DNA of 39,492 nt from Lewinellaceae bacterium (GCA_947459655.1 CANHEE010000001.1:1-39492), one strand, 5' to 3'. Counted from the stretch's first letter, positions 7,964-16,996 are shown. Made by a program: numbers and translations. Notes: generated by a model from the sequence alone, not told the origin.

Positions 7964-8475
7964 AGATGAATTTGTCTTTGCGATTGGGAATCGCAGCAGG
8001 TGTAGGAACCATACTTTTTATGATGACTTTCTACATTTTCCGTAAAGCGTTGTTTTTTGACACCTACGTTTACTACAGCTCTCTGTCGGTAACAATAGTG
8101 TGCATGTGGATTGGCGGAAACAGGTTGCTCGAAAAACCGGATACAAGTTTTCCTCTCGTACTTAAAAACCTGTTTTTAATCTTCATTGTCTCGGAAATAC
8201 TCTACTTCGGGTGGTATTATTATCTGGTAAACTACCTTGATAAGCCGCTCCTGGACGTTCAAAAAATGCAGATGATTAAATACCTGCAGGACCTGAAAAT
8301 AAAAACAACCGATATCACCGAGGCACAACAACTGACCCAATCAATACAGGAACTTGAGGTAAAGGGTCTTCCTGAAGTAGGTATAAAATCAGTGCTTTTG
8401 CAGCTTGGTCGTGGCATCATCGGTGGATTTGTACTGTCCTACCTGTTAACCCTTGTCATCATGAGAAGAAGATGA
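7960..8475 (+). CDS. Second DUF4199-like membrane protein
   Basis: This 171-residue protein has the same plan as its upstream neighbour: two N-terminal helices, a third helix around LVLKNLFLIFIVSEILYFG, a soluble loop rich in Gln, Leu and Lys, and a C-terminal helix ending in the basic MRRR. It is probably a diverged tandem duplicate. The start overlaps the upstream stop by four bases (ATGA at 7960-7963), and a second in-frame ATG follows two codons later. Its own stop overlaps the GT4 start in the same way (ATGA at 8472-8475). Tight coupling suggests that the three products are made in step and perhaps act together at the membrane. Function unknown. Confidence 0.8.
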   Translation: MKMNLSLRLGIAAGVGTILFMMTFYIFRKALFFDTYVYYSSLSVTIVCMWIGGNRLLEKPDTSFPLVLKNLFLIFIVSEILYFGWYYYLVNYLDKPLLDVQKMQMIKYLQDLKIKTTDITEAQQLTQSIQELEVKGLPEVGIKSVLLQLGRGIIGGFVLSYLLTLVIMRRR

Positions 8476-9587
8476 ATATTGCTTATGATGCAAAACGGCT
8501 GTTTCAGAATTTTACCGGTCTGGGAAATTATAGCCGCACCCTCGTTCAAAACCTGGTAAAATACTACCCGGAAGACACTTATCAGCTATTCAGTCCGGAA
8601 ATCCGACGGCATCCTTCCACTGCATTTTTTCTGAATCACCCCTCGATAAAGGTCCATGGCGCCCCGCACCCTTTTCACGCTGTCTGGCGTAGCTTGGATA
8701 TCAAAAAAGATGTACTTCGTAGCGGTGCGCAGATCTACCACGGCCTCAGCCATGAAATTCCCATCGGTATCGATGCCACACCGCTGAAAACGGTGGTCAC
8801 CATACACGACCTGGTTTTTAAAATTTACCCCGAATACACTCCTGCACTTCAACGCAAACTCTATGATGTCAAATTCAAATATGCCTGCGAGCATTCAGAT
8901 GTCATCATAGCCATCAGTGAGCAGACCAAAAAGGACATTGTTCACTTTTACGGAACCGACCCGCAAAAAATCAAGGTGATTTACCAAACCTGCGGTGATG
9001 CTTTTCAGCGGCCTTCAACTGGAGCACATTCAAAGGAAATACCGGGCCTTCCCGCGGAATACCTCTTGTATGTAGGTTCAATCATTGAAAGAAAAAATCT
9101 TCTACGCATCATTGAGGCGATGGATCTCCTTCCCGATACCGTCCGGATTCCCCTGGTTGTAGTCGGTGAGGGCGGCAGCTACATGGAAAAGGTTAAAGCC
9201 GCTCTCTCTAAGAAAAAATGGAAAAACGATGTGCTGTTCATCGGGAATGTGGCGAATACTGATTTGCCGGCATTGTACCGAGGGGCATCTGTTTTCATAT
9301 ATCCCTCTGAATACGAAGGATTTGGAATACCTGTCATTGAGGCACTTTTCTCGGAAGTACCCGTCATCACTTCAAATGTCTCCTGCCTTCCGGAAGCTGC
9401 CGGTCCCTCATCTTTTCTGGTAGACCCAAAATCGGAGGCAGAGATTGCCGCGGCAATGGAAAGAGCACTCTGCGATACCCAACTCCGACAGACTATGATT
9501 TCTGACGGACTGCAATACGCCCGCGACCATTTCAGCGCGGAAAAGGTAACCGCACAGGTGCACCAGCTATACTGCGAATTGCTGTAA
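8472..9587 (+). CDS. GT4-family glycosyltransferase
   Basis: This 371-residue enzyme has the GT-B fold of family GT4. The N-terminal acceptor half begins MNIAYDAKRLFQNFTGLGNY with the glycine-rich loop and includes VVTIHDLVF. The C-terminal donor half holds YVGSIIERKNL, VVGEGGSY, FIGNVANTDLPALYRGASVF and the retaining-enzyme EX7E motif in PSEYEGFGIPVIEAL. GT4 members transfer a sugar from a nucleotide or lipid-linked donor with retention; the substrates cannot be assigned here. The ATGA overlap with the upstream DUF4199 gene shows translational coupling. There are no other polysaccharide genes nearby, so it is more likely a conserved stand-alone enzyme than part of an O-antigen locus. Confidence 0.9.
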   Translation: MNIAYDAKRLFQNFTGLGNYSRTLVQNLVKYYPEDTYQLFSPEIRRHPSTAFFLNHPSIKVHGAPHPFHAVWRSLDIKKDVLRSGAQIYHGLSHEIPIGIDATPLKTVVTIHDLVFKIYPEYTPALQRKLYDVKFKYACEHSDVIIAISEQTKKDIVHFYGTDPQKIKVIYQTCGDAFQRPSTGAHSKEIPGLPAEYLLYVGSIIERKNLLRIIEAMDLLPDTVRIPLVVVGEGGSYMEKVKAALSKKKWKNDVLFIGNVANTDLPALYRGASVFIYPSEYEGFGIPVIEALFSEVPVITSNVSCLPEAAGPSSFLVDPKSEAEIAAAMERALCDTQLRQTMISDGLQYARDHFSAEKVTAQVHQLYCELL

Positions 9588-9637
9588 TAATGCGGCATTG
9601 TCTAAACGTATAAATGCGGCAAAAGACGAAAATTAAG

Positions 9638-9645
9638 TACCTTTG
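9638..9645 (+). promoter_or_regulatory. Candidate -7 element of the tatD-tcdA-queE run
   Basis: TACCTTTG matches TAnnTTTG, 26 bases before the ATG at 9672. No -33 TTTG is evident at the right distance. Confidence 0.4.
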
Positions 9646-9671
9646 GACCCTATTTTACAAATGCTGCGCCG

Positions 9672-10346
9672 ATGCATTCAGATATTCCATTCATCAACTT
9701 TCACTCCCACTTTCTTTCAGAAGATGAGGACGTATTAAGTGTGGTGAATATTGATCTGGGTGCCGGACAGACCTGGAATTCTGAATTAAAAGCTTGTTCG
9801 GTTGGGATACATCCATGGCATATTCGCAAAATTGACATCGTTGATCAGTTTCTGCGTCTTGAGGATGCCTGTCGGCAAAAAAATGTGGTTGCGGTCGGAG
9901 AAGTGGGGTTAGACAAAATGCAGGGACCTGAACTGAATTTCCAGTCCAGAGTTTTTGAGCAGCAGGTGGAAATGGCAGACCATTACGGCAAACCGCTCAT
10001 TGTACACTGTGTAGGAGCATACTATGAACTGATTGCCATCCGCAAAAAAATGAGAACCACCATTCCATTTGTGGTACACGGTTTCAGTAAAAATGCTCAG
10101 GTACTTGGCGATCTGGTCAAGAACGGATGTTGCGTTTCGATGGGCACATCCATAATCCATCCTGCCTCTTCGAGCCGAAAAGTACTGAAAGAGGTGCCCA
10201 TTGAAATGCTTTTTCTGGAGACCGACGATAAACAAACACCGATTCAGGGTGTTTATATGGCTGCGGCAGAAATACTGCAAATAGAAATGGATACGCTTAA
10301 ATCGGTTATTTACGACAATTTCAAACGGATAACCAATCCGGGCTAA
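9672..10346 (+). CDS. TatD-family metal-dependent hydrolase
   Basis: At 224 residues this is a compact TatD-type TIM-barrel hydrolase. The metal ligands are in place: INFHSHF (HxH), GIHPWH, VGEVGLD with the bridging Glu, IVHCVGAY, FVVHGFSK and LFLETDD with the last Asp. Family members act as 3'-5' exonucleases on DNA or as D-aminoacyl-tRNA or quality-control hydrolases; the specific role is not clear. It is followed after 15 bases by the tcdA gene, an order I recall from other Bacteroidota, and they are probably cotranscribed. It is somewhat shorter than the roughly 260 residues of E. coli TatD. Confidence 0.87.
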   Translation: MHSDIPFINFHSHFLSEDEDVLSVVNIDLGAGQTWNSELKACSVGIHPWHIRKIDIVDQFLRLEDACRQKNVVAVGEVGLDKMQGPELNFQSRVFEQQVEMADHYGKPLIVHCVGAYYELIAIRKKMRTTIPFVVHGFSKNAQVLGDLVKNGCCVSMGTSIIHPASSSRKVLKEVPIEMLFLETDDKQTPIQGVYMAAAEILQIEMDTLKSVIYDNFKRITNPG

Positions 10347-10361
10347 CATCGACTTTTAATA

Positions 10362-11090
10362 ATGGAAAAAGACTGGTTGGAAAGAACCGAACTGCTGATA
10401 GGAAAGCAGGACATCGAAACGCTGAAGGGCAAGAATGTACTCGTCGTTGGTCTCGGCGGAGTGGGCAGTTATGCGGCAGAATTCATAGCACGTGCAGGTG
10501 TAGGAAAAATGACCATTGTAGATGGAGATATCGTTGACATCACTAATGTCAACCGCCAACTGCCGGCCTTACAGACAACAGTAAATCAGGCAAAAGTAAA
10601 ACTGATGGAGGAAAGAATCCGAGGGGTAAATCCGCAGACTCAGTTGCAGTGCCTGAAGGAATTTCTGATGCCCGAGCGCATGCACGAACTGGTAGAAAAT
10701 GGCGCATTTGACTTTGTGCTGGATTGCATCGACAGCGTAACGCCCAAGCTCAACCTCATCATGGCCTGTCTGAACCACAATACGCCGATTATCTCTTCCA
10801 TGGGTGCGGGAGGAAAACTGGACCCCGCGAAGGTCCGAATTGCCGATATTTCAAAAAGCCATACCGACCCTTTCGCCCACCAGGTCAGGCGACAGCTCAA
10901 AAGAAGAGGTGTAAAACCCAAAGGATTTATGGTCGTTTTTTCTGAGGAAACCAATGTGGAAGATTCCCTCAGAATGACCGATGGCACCAATTTCAAGAAA
11001 TCTTTCTACGGAACAATTTCCTATATTCCGGCGTTGTTCGGGCTGCACATGGCAGGTTATGTCATCAGAAAATTCATTGACCGTGTATAA
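10362..11090 (+). CDS. tcdA: tRNA threonylcarbamoyladenosine dehydratase
   Basis: TcdA (CsdL/YgdL) is an E1-like enzyme that uses ATP to cyclise the threonylcarbamoyl group of t6A37 in ANN-decoding tRNAs. The 242-residue product shows the Rossmann ATP-binding loop VLVVGLGGVGSYAAEFIARA, then MTIVDGDIVDITNVNRQ with the adenylate-contacting Asp and Arg, FVLDCIDSV, and the C-terminal SYIPALFGLHMAGYVI typical of this clade. This clade lacks the E1 zinc cysteine pair. It lies 15 bases after the TatD-like gene, and its 3' end overlaps the queE start by 32 bases, so three genes, two of them tRNA-modification genes, are linked. Confidence 0.93.
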   Translation: MEKDWLERTELLIGKQDIETLKGKNVLVVGLGGVGSYAAEFIARAGVGKMTIVDGDIVDITNVNRQLPALQTTVNQAKVKLMEERIRGVNPQTQLQCLKEFLMPERMHELVENGAFDFVLDCIDSVTPKLNLIMACLNHNTPIISSMGAGGKLDPAKVRIADISKSHTDPFAHQVRRQLKRRGVKPKGFMVVFSEETNVEDSLRMTDGTNFKKSFYGTISYIPALFGLHMAGYVIRKFIDRV

Positions 11091-11712
11091 GGTAAAAGAG
11101 GTTTTTTATACCCTACAGGGTGAAGGTGCCCACGCAGGCAGGGCGGCCGTTTTTTGTCGGTTTACAGGGTGCAATCTGTGGAGTGGGAAAGAAAAGGACA
11201 GGCAGACAGCCATCTGCCAATTCTGTGACACCGATTTTTGGGGAACCGATGGATTGAATGGCGGCAGGTATTCTGCTGTACAACTCGCAGAAAAAGTCAT
11301 TTCTCTATGGAAAAACAATGGCGAAGGCAAACCATTTGTCGTCTGCACGGGCGGCGAACCCCTTTTGCAACTGGATAAAAAATTAACATCTGCATTCCAT
11401 GCTGTTGGCTTGGAAGTTGCAGTAGAGACCAACGGAACTATCGCCGTTCCCGAGGGAGTAGACTGGGTTTGCGTGAGTCCCAAGGCCAATACGGAAATTG
11501 TCGTTTCTGGTGGAGACGAGCTGAAACTGGTTTACCCGCAGCAAGGCGCCGAGCCGGAAAAGTACACGCATCTTGATTTTAGTCATTTTTTTCTGCAACC
11601 GATGGACAGCATCGACAAGGAAAACAATACAAGGGCTGCGGTGGAATACTGTATGAACCACCCAAAGTGGAGATTGAGCCTTCAGACACATAAATTACTG
11701 AATATTCCCTGA
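11059..11712 (+). CDS. queE: 7-carboxy-7-deazaguanine synthase, Burkholderia-type cluster loop
   Basis: QueE is a radical SAM enzyme that contracts the ring of 6-carboxytetrahydropterin to make CDG, an intermediate for queuosine in tRNA. The N-terminal VKEVFYTLQGEGAHAGRAAV is diagnostic. The iron-sulfur cluster cysteines are spaced CX14CX2C (C-NLWSG...-C-QF-C-DTDF), the arrangement known from the Burkholderia enzyme rather than the usual CX3CX2C. VCTGGEPLLQLD is the SAM-binding GGE motif. I chose the ATG at 11059 (218 codons with the stop), which overlaps the tcdA end by 32 bases; an in-frame GTG at 11083 is also possible. The frame opens further upstream to 10981, but that part lies inside tcdA and has no family similarity. 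No other queuosine genes are in the window. Confidence 0.92.
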   Translation: MSSENSLTVYKVKEVFYTLQGEGAHAGRAAVFCRFTGCNLWSGKEKDRQTAICQFCDTDFWGTDGLNGGRYSAVQLAEKVISLWKNNGEGKPFVVCTGGEPLLQLDKKLTSAFHAVGLEVAVETNGTIAVPEGVDWVCVSPKANTEIVVSGGDELKLVYPQQGAEPEKYTHLDFSHFFLQPMDSIDKENNTRAAVEYCMNHPKWRLSLQTHKLLNIP

Positions 11713-11768
11713 GGAAAATTTTTCATCTTAAATGTTTCAAGGCAGATAAAACCAGCAGCATTTTTTTG

Positions 11769-11776
11769 TAAGTTTG
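11769..11776 (+). promoter_or_regulatory. Candidate -7 element of adk
   Basis: TAAGTTTG matches TAnnTTTG, 40 bases before the adk ATG at 11817. It suggests that adk has its own promoter apart from the queE run. Confidence 0.45.
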
Positions 11777-11816
11777 CAAACCTGAAAACCGAAACGCCAT
11801 CTAACAAATCCATTCT

Positions 11817-12389
11817 ATGTTGAATCTCATTCTATTTGGACCTCCGGGAGCCGGAAAAGGAACTCAATCTGCAAAACTCATCAGCAAGTACCACCTGGCC
11901 CATATCTCTACGGGTGATATGTTTCGCATGCATATTACCAATGACACTCCACTGGGAAAACGCGTTAAACAGATTCTTGCAGACGGTCTTTTGGTACCGG
12001 ATTCCATTACCATTGAAATGCTGGAAGAAGAAGTCAGCAACAATGCGGCAGCCGAGGGTTTTATCTTCGATGGTTTTCCGCGCACTGTGCCGCAAGCAGA
12101 AGCATTGGATGCATTTTTGGCTTCCAAGAGTCAGCAAATTGATGGAGTTGTTCAGTTGGATGTAGATGAAGACGAAATAAAGCAGCGCATTGCCGAGCGA
12201 CAGAAAATTTCCGGCCGCGCCGATGATGATGCAGAAAAACTGCTCAAAAGAATCGATGAGTATTTTTCAAAGACGGTTCATGTCATCCCCTATTACGAAA
12301 AACAGGGCAAAGTCGTGAAAGTAAATGGTGTCGGAAACATCGAGGACATTTTCAATAATATCTGCCAGGCCATTGATGGTTTCAGGTAG
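11817..12389 (+). CDS. adk: Adenylate kinase, short form
   Basis: Adenylate kinase interconverts AMP plus ATP with two ADP in the cytoplasm. The 190-residue protein begins LILFGPPGAGKGTQSAKLI with the P-loop. HISTGDMFR binds AMP, FIFDGFPRTVPQAEALD is the family signature, and RIAERQKISGRADDD marks where the LID would be. Instead of the long zinc-type LID of E. coli Adk (214 residues), there is only a short loop, so this is the short type, common in Bacteroidota and in eukaryotic AK1. A candidate promoter lies at 11769. The gene is followed by a region holding a broken antitoxin gene on the other strand. Confidence 0.95.
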   Translation: MLNLILFGPPGAGKGTQSAKLISKYHLAHISTGDMFRMHITNDTPLGKRVKQILADGLLVPDSITIEMLEEEVSNNAAAEGFIFDGFPRTVPQAEALDAFLASKSQQIDGVVQLDVDEDEIKQRIAERQKISGRADDDAEKLLKRIDEYFSKTVHVIPYYEKQGKVVKVNGVGNIEDIFNNICQAIDGFR

Positions 12390-12447
12390 AAAGAACATTT
12401 TTTCCTTCTGTTATCGTGACTCTCTGATGTCATAGTTTAGTAGAGAC

Positions 12448-12732
12448 TTATAGTTGTCCACCGAGACCCAGTTCAACTATTTTTTGTAAAGTAGAAATGC
12501 GAACTTCTTTAACGTTGTTTTCGATTTTGGAAATGTAGCCTTTGTTGGTTCCACATTTTTGCGCAAACTCTTCCTGTGTCATACCTTTCTCGAGTCGAGC
12601 TTGTTGAATAAGAAAACCAATTTTGAAAGCTTTATATCCTTCTTCGAGGGCATCTCTTTTGGCAGCCCCTTCCTTTCCTTATTGATTTTCAATAAATTGG
12701 TCAAGTGTTATTGATTTACCCTTCTTACTCAT
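12448..12732 (-). pseudogene. HigA-like XRE antitoxin with an in-frame stop
   Basis: From an ATG at 12732 the reading starts MSKKGKSITLDQFIENQ, meets TAA at codon 18 (12681-12679), then continues in the same frame as GKEGAAKRDALEEGYKAFKI and so on to a TAA at 12448. The part after the stop holds a full XRE helix-turn-helix (MTQEEFAQKCGTNKGYISKI) and ends VELGLGGQL. This fits the small HigA/RelB-locus antitoxins of Bacteroidota, in which the stop position normally reads as Tyr before GKxGxxKR, so a single TAT or TAC to TAA change would explain it. The HigB toxin gene expected just upstream is missing: only 17 codons stay open in the frame that overlaps the antitoxin start. No obvious restart codon follows the stop until the internal ATG in the HTH. 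It is most likely a decayed toxin-antitoxin locus. Confidence 0.8.
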
Positions 12733-12917
12733 ATTCCTTTCCAATTTCTTGAAGTTGTCTTAAGGTGCAACTTTGTTTTTACTGATTATTTTTTTTCATC
12801 AAAACGAGTCATAAAACAGTTGTATTTTACGGTTAAATGTTTGGACACCAATTTTTTGTTTTAATTAACTTTTAATTTAAGTGTCGAAAAGTAACTTCCC
12901 CACAACTAAGTGATTAA

Positions 12918-14936
12918 ATGCACGAAATGAACAGATTAGCACAGGAAACCAGCCCCTATCTTCTGCAGCATGCCCAGAACCCCGTCGATTGGTATCCCTG
13001 GGGAGTTGAAGCTTTTGAAAAGGCAGAAAAAGAAAACAAACCTATACTGGTCAGCATCGGTTATTCCACCTGCCATTGGTGCCATGTCATGGAGAGAGAG
13101 TCTTTTGAAAATGAAGACACTGCCGCTCTGATGAACGAGTACTTTGTCTGCATCAAGGTTGACAGAGAAGAAAGACCGGATGTGGACCAGATCTATATGG
13201 AAGCGGTGCAAATATTGAATGGCAATGGTGGCTGGCCATTGAATTGCTTCCTGCTGCCCGACCGCAGACCCTTCTTCGGCGGCACGTACTATCCGCCTGT
13301 GCCATCCTATCAACGCCCCAGCTGGAACCAAGTTTTAATCAACATCTCAAGAGCATTCCGCGAACAACCAGAAACGGTCGTCGGTCAGGCAGAAAAACTG
13401 ATGGCCCACATGCAAAAAAACGCCGGGGGCTTCATCCAGAACAATATCGAAGGAACATCCCGGGAAAATATTTTCGGATACGAGCTGTCTGCACAGATTT
13501 TTGACCACCTTAAATCCCGTTTTGACCAGCAGTATGGTGGATTCGGTGGCGCGCCTAAATTTCCTGCGACGATGAGCATCCAATTCCTTCTGGCGTTTCA
13601 CCATCTAAACGGCAATCCCGATGCATTGCATCATGCGCTGTTGTCGCTGGATAAGATGTCGGAAGGCGGAATTTACGACCAGATTGGCGGTGGTTTTTCC
13701 CGTTATGCAACCGACAGCGCGTGGCTCGTTCCCCATTTTGAAAAGATGTTGTACGATAACGCACTGCTGGTGACTGTTTTATCAGAAGCATACTCGCTGA
13801 CCGGAGCTGCACGCTTCCGCGAAACCATCATTGAAACACTGGAATGGGTCAATCGGGAGATGACCTCAGAAGAGGGCGGATTCTATAGCGCAATGGATGC
13901 TGACTCAGAAGGCGTCGAAGGCAAATTCTACGTCTGGGATTACGCTGAAATCAGAGCCAACATTCAAAACGGGTGGGAAGAATTTGTGCAGTATTTTGGC
14001 GTCAGCGAGGAGGGAAACTGGGAAGAAACGAACATCCTCCACAAAGCAATGCCGGGAATGACTGTTGACAGGGCGTTACTGAAGCAAAATATGAATCGGC
14101 TCTTCAACATCCGAGCAAAGAGAGTTCATCCGAGCCTCGATGATAAAATTCTGCTCTCCTGGAATGCACTGATGTGTACAGCATATTGCCGGGCCTATCT
14201 GAGTTTGCAAGTCGATGATTATAAAAAATTTGCACAGAAAAATATTGATTTTCTTCTGCAGCGGTTTACCGTTTGGGGAGCTGAAATGAACCATACGTAC
14301 CGGGCCGGTGTATGCAGATATCACGCAAATCTGGAGGATTACGCCTTTGTGATTGAAGCCCTGATCAATGTTTATCAGATTGTATTTGACCATAGATACC
14401 TTCAAAAAGCGGCAGCACTAACAAAATATGTCTTTGACCATTTCCACGACAAAGAAAATGGTATGTTCTTTTTTTCCGCCGAAAACCAGAAAGATCTGGT
14501 GCTGCGACAAAAGGAGGTCTACGACGCAGCAGTTCCATCTGCCAATTCGACAATGGCTTTGAACCTGCTGAAACTTTCGCATTTGCTTGAAAATTCGGAA
14601 TACGAAGAGGTGGCTACGAATATGCTGCTCAGCGTGAAAGATGCTGCAGGTCGATTCCCTACATCTTTTTCAAAATGGACGCTTGCGATGCTTTGGGTAG
14701 GTTCAGGCATCCGGGAAATTGTCATTACAGGAAAAAATGCTGCTGAAAAAGCCATACGCCTACAGCAAAACTTTCTGGGACCCTGCGTTGTACTGGCCGC
14801 TACCCGCGAAGGCATTGAAAACCCTCATTTCAAGGGAAAAATGTTTGAAGAGGATGCCAATATTTACATCTGCGTCAACCAGTCTTGCAAGGCGCCGGTC
14901 AAAACGGTGGAGGAAGCGTGGTCGGTGCTTCAATAA
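12918..14936 (+). CDS. DUF255 thioredoxin-domain protein, YyaL/SPATA20 family
   Basis: This 672-residue protein has an N-terminal DUF255 domain with a thioredoxin-like fold: [32 protein letters not shown], and the redox-like CHWCH in [17 protein letters not shown]. The rest is an (alpha/alpha) toroid related to N-acylglucosamine 2-epimerases, with [37 protein letters not shown] and LLSWNALM. The family is widespread, from bacteria to mammalian SPATA20, but its substrate is not established. No signal peptide is seen, so it is probably cytoplasmic. The ATG at 12918 gives MHEMNRLAQ; the ATG three codons later is equally possible. A weak promoter, TTTG at 12840 and TAACTTTT at 12866, lies upstream. 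It converges with mnmG. Confidence 0.9.
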   Translation: MHEMNRLAQETSPYLLQHAQNPVDWYPWGVEAFEKAEKENKPILVSIGYSTCHWCHVMERESFENEDTAALMNEYFVCIKVDREERPDVDQIYMEAVQILNGNGGWPLNCFLLPDRRPFFGGTYYPPVPSYQRPSWNQVLINISRAFREQPETVVGQAEKLMAHMQKNAGGFIQNNIEGTSRENIFGYELSAQIFDHLKSRFDQQYGGFGGAPKFPATMSIQFLLAFHHLNGNPDALHHALLSLDKMSEGGIYDQIGGGFSRYATDSAWLVPHFEKMLYDNALLVTVLSEAYSLTGAARFRETIIETLEWVNREMTSEEGGFYSAMDADSEGVEGKFYVWDYAEIRANIQNGWEEFVQYFGVSEEGNWEETNILHKAMPGMTVDRALLKQNMNRLFNIRAKRVHPSLDDKILLSWNALMCTAYCRAYLSLQVDDYKKFAQKNIDFLLQRFTVWGAEMNHTYRAGVCRYHANLEDYAFVIEALINVYQIVFDHRYLQKAAALTKYVFDHFHDKENGMFFFSAENQKDLVLRQKEVYDAAVPSANSTMALNLLKLSHLLENSEYEEVATNMLLSVKDAAGRFPTSFSKWTLAMLWVGSGIREIVITGKNAAEKAIRLQQNFLGPCVVLAATREGIENPHFKGKMFEEDANIYICVNQSCKAPVKTVEEAWSVLQ

Positions 14937-14955
14937 AAAAAGCTGGTTTTTGGAA

Positions 14956-16821
14956 TTATCTTCCAACGTGGATTAGCAAAACGGAAATATCTGCCGGCGT
15001 GATGCCACTGATTCGGCTGGCCTGACCAATCGTTCTCGGCTTTTGCCTGGTTAGTTTTTGTCTGGCTTCCATCGACAGAGAAGGCAAAGCATGATAGTCC
15101 ATGTCTTCTTTCAGGAAAACATCCTCCAGGCGGTTCATTTTATCTGCCATCTCCTGCTCTTTCTGAATGTAGCCTTCGTACTTCATGTGGATCTCAGCCT
15201 GTTCAACAAACTCAGCGTCAAATGACTTCAAGTAACGCTCCAGCCAGAACAGGTTTTTCTTTAGATCTTCGATGCCGATGTGAGGCCTTGAAAGTATCTG
15301 ATAGAGCTTGACTTTTTGCTTGATCGTAGCCGAACCGATACTTTCCAGGTATGGATTGATCTGGTCGGGCGTTACGCTATTCTCCATGAAGAATGCGGAG
15401 ATTTCGTCTGCCGCGGCAACCTTTCTCCGTACCCTGTCCATTCGCTCATCGGTACCCCGCACGCCCATTTTGTAAGCCATTTCGGTCAGGCGGATATCTG
15501 CATTGTCCTGTCTAAGCAAAATTCTGAATTCTGCTCGGGAGGTAAACATCCGGTATGGCTCCTCGGTGCCTTTATTTACGAGGTCATCGATGAGCACACC
15601 CATGTATGCATCCGATCTTTTCAGGATAAACGGATCTTCACCTCGAACCAGCAGTGCCGCATTGTAGCCCGCAATCATACCCTGACATGCAGCCTCCTCA
15701 TAACCGGTTGTACCATTGATTTGTCCGGCAAAAAACAGATTTTTTATCCGTTTGGTCTCGAGTGTAAGATCGAGCTGCGTAGGTGGAAAATAATCATATT
15801 CAATGGCATAACCCGGTCTGAACATTCGGGCGTTCTCAAAGCCGACGATCTTCCTTAGCGCTTTAAACTGTACTTCTTCCGGCAAAGAGGAAGAAAAACC
15901 ATTGACATAGATTTCGCAGGTGTCAAAACCCTCCGGCTCGATAAACAACTGATGACGGTCTTTGTCGGAAAATCGCTCTATTTTGTCTTCTATCGACGGA
16001 CAATAACGGGGTCCAAGACCCTGGATTCTGCCCGCAAACATCGGAGATTTATCGAATCCTGTTTTCAGTACTTCATGAACTTCTGCACTGGTGTAGGTAA
16101 TGTGACAGGGCAGTTGTTTTTCCGGTTTTGGCGTATCGGTAAAAGAAAATTTTCCGGCAGGCTCATCACCGTGCTGCTGTTCCATCTTTGAATAATCAAG
16201 GCTGCGACCATCAATCCTTGGCGGTGTTCCAGTCTTCATCCGGCCCGCTTCAAAGCCCAGTTCCACGAGCTGCTCGGTAATGCCTTTTGCTGCCTTTTCG
16301 CCGGCACGTCCGCCACCGAGCTGTTTTTCTCCGATGTGTATGATGCCGTTCAGGAAAGTACCATTGGTTAGCACGACAGTATGGCTCTCAATTTCGAGTC
16401 CCATGCTTGTGTAAACGCCCTTGGCTCGACCGTCTTTTACTTTCAGTCCCACGACCATGTCTTGCCAGAAATCGATGTTTTCGTGCTCTTCCAGCATCTG
16501 GCGCCATTTTGCAGCAAAGCGCATGCGATCGCTTTGTGCCCGCGGACTCCACATGGCAGGACCTTTGGACAGGTTCAACATCCTAAATTGCAGCATGGTG
16601 TGATCTGTCACTATCCCAGAATAACCACCGAGTGCATCGACTTCCCGAACAATCTGTCCCTTAGCCACGCCGCCCATTGCAGGATTACAACTCATCTGTG
16701 CAATGGTCTGCATATTCATGGTCACGAGCAGAACTTTTGAACCGAGATTGGCCGCAGCAACTGCGGCTTCACAACCTGCGTGTCCTGCACCGACAACTAT
16801 GACATCATATTTTGGAAACAT
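14956..16821 (-). CDS. mnmG: tRNA uridine 5-carboxymethylaminomethyl modification enzyme MnmG
   Basis: MnmG (GidA) works with MnmE to install the cmnm5 or nm5 group on wobble uridine 34 of several tRNAs, using FAD, NADH and methylene-THF. At 621 residues it has the normal length. The FAD-binding loop VIVVGAGHAGCEAAVAAANLGS is at the N-terminus. SCNPAMGGVAKGQIVREVDALGG and GTFLNG follow, then MKTGTPPRIDGRSL, the conserved cysteine in RYCPSIEDK, and GQINGTTGYEEAACQGMIAG. The C-terminal helical domain that contacts MnmE and tRNA is present (RLTE to the end). It is downstream of the flavin-reductase-like gene on the same strand, separated by 175 bases containing a terminator-like hairpin, so it is probably transcribed separately. 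Confidence 0.97.
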   Translation of the reverse strand: MFPKYDVIVVGAGHAGCEAAVAAANLGSKVLLVTMNMQTIAQMSCNPAMGGVAKGQIVREVDALGGYSGIVTDHTMLQFRMLNLSKGPAMWSPRAQSDRMRFAAKWRQMLEEHENIDFWQDMVVGLKVKDGRAKGVYTSMGLEIESHTVVLTNGTFLNGIIHIGEKQLGGGRAGEKAAKGITEQLVELGFEAGRMKTGTPPRIDGRSLDYSKMEQQHGDEPAGKFSFTDTPKPEKQLPCHITYTSAEVHEVLKTGFDKSPMFAGRIQGLGPRYCPSIEDKIERFSDKDRHQLFIEPEGFDTCEIYVNGFSSSLPEEVQFKALRKIVGFENARMFRPGYAIEYDYFPPTQLDLTLETKRIKNLFFAGQINGTTGYEEAACQGMIAGYNAALLVRGEDPFILKRSDAYMGVLIDDLVNKGTEEPYRMFTSRAEFRILLRQDNADIRLTEMAYKMGVRGTDERMDRVRRKVAAADEISAFFMENSVTPDQINPYLESIGSATIKQKVKLYQILSRPHIGIEDLKKNLFWLERYLKSFDAEFVEQAEIHMKYEGYIQKEQEMADKMNRLEDVFLKEDMDYHALPSLSMEARQKLTRQKPRTIGQASRISGITPADISVLLIHVGR

Positions 16822-16908
16822 CTTTTTATAGTCTTGTTAAAGATCCACCATTCCTGACAAAAAAACAGTACAAAGGTTCAGGATTTCGGGGGAAAAATGC
16901 AAGTGTCG

Positions 16909-16933
16909 GGATGGATAACGCTGAAATCCATCC
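16909..16933 (-). terminator. Terminator-like hairpin between the flavoprotein gene and mnmG
   Basis: GGATGGAT (16909-16916) and ATCCATCC (16926-16933) form a perfect 8-base stem with a 9-base loop. It lies 64 bases after the flavin-reductase gene stop on the minus strand. A short T run follows about ten bases beyond the stem. The T tract is not adjacent, so a regulatory hairpin in the mnmG leader is an alternative. Confidence 0.45.
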
Positions 16934-16996
16934 GTTTTGTGACACAAAATTAGGTTTTTTTTCTGAATGATGCTGATTAAGACGAAATCAGGAAGA

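Noticed and set aside
10981-11058. Longer queE from the ATG at 10981
   Set aside because: The extra 26 codons lie wholly within tcdA and have no similarity to QueE N-termini.
12733-12917. Upstream HigB toxin gene
   Set aside because: The expected frame has a stop 17 codons before the antitoxin start and no toxin motifs were seen.
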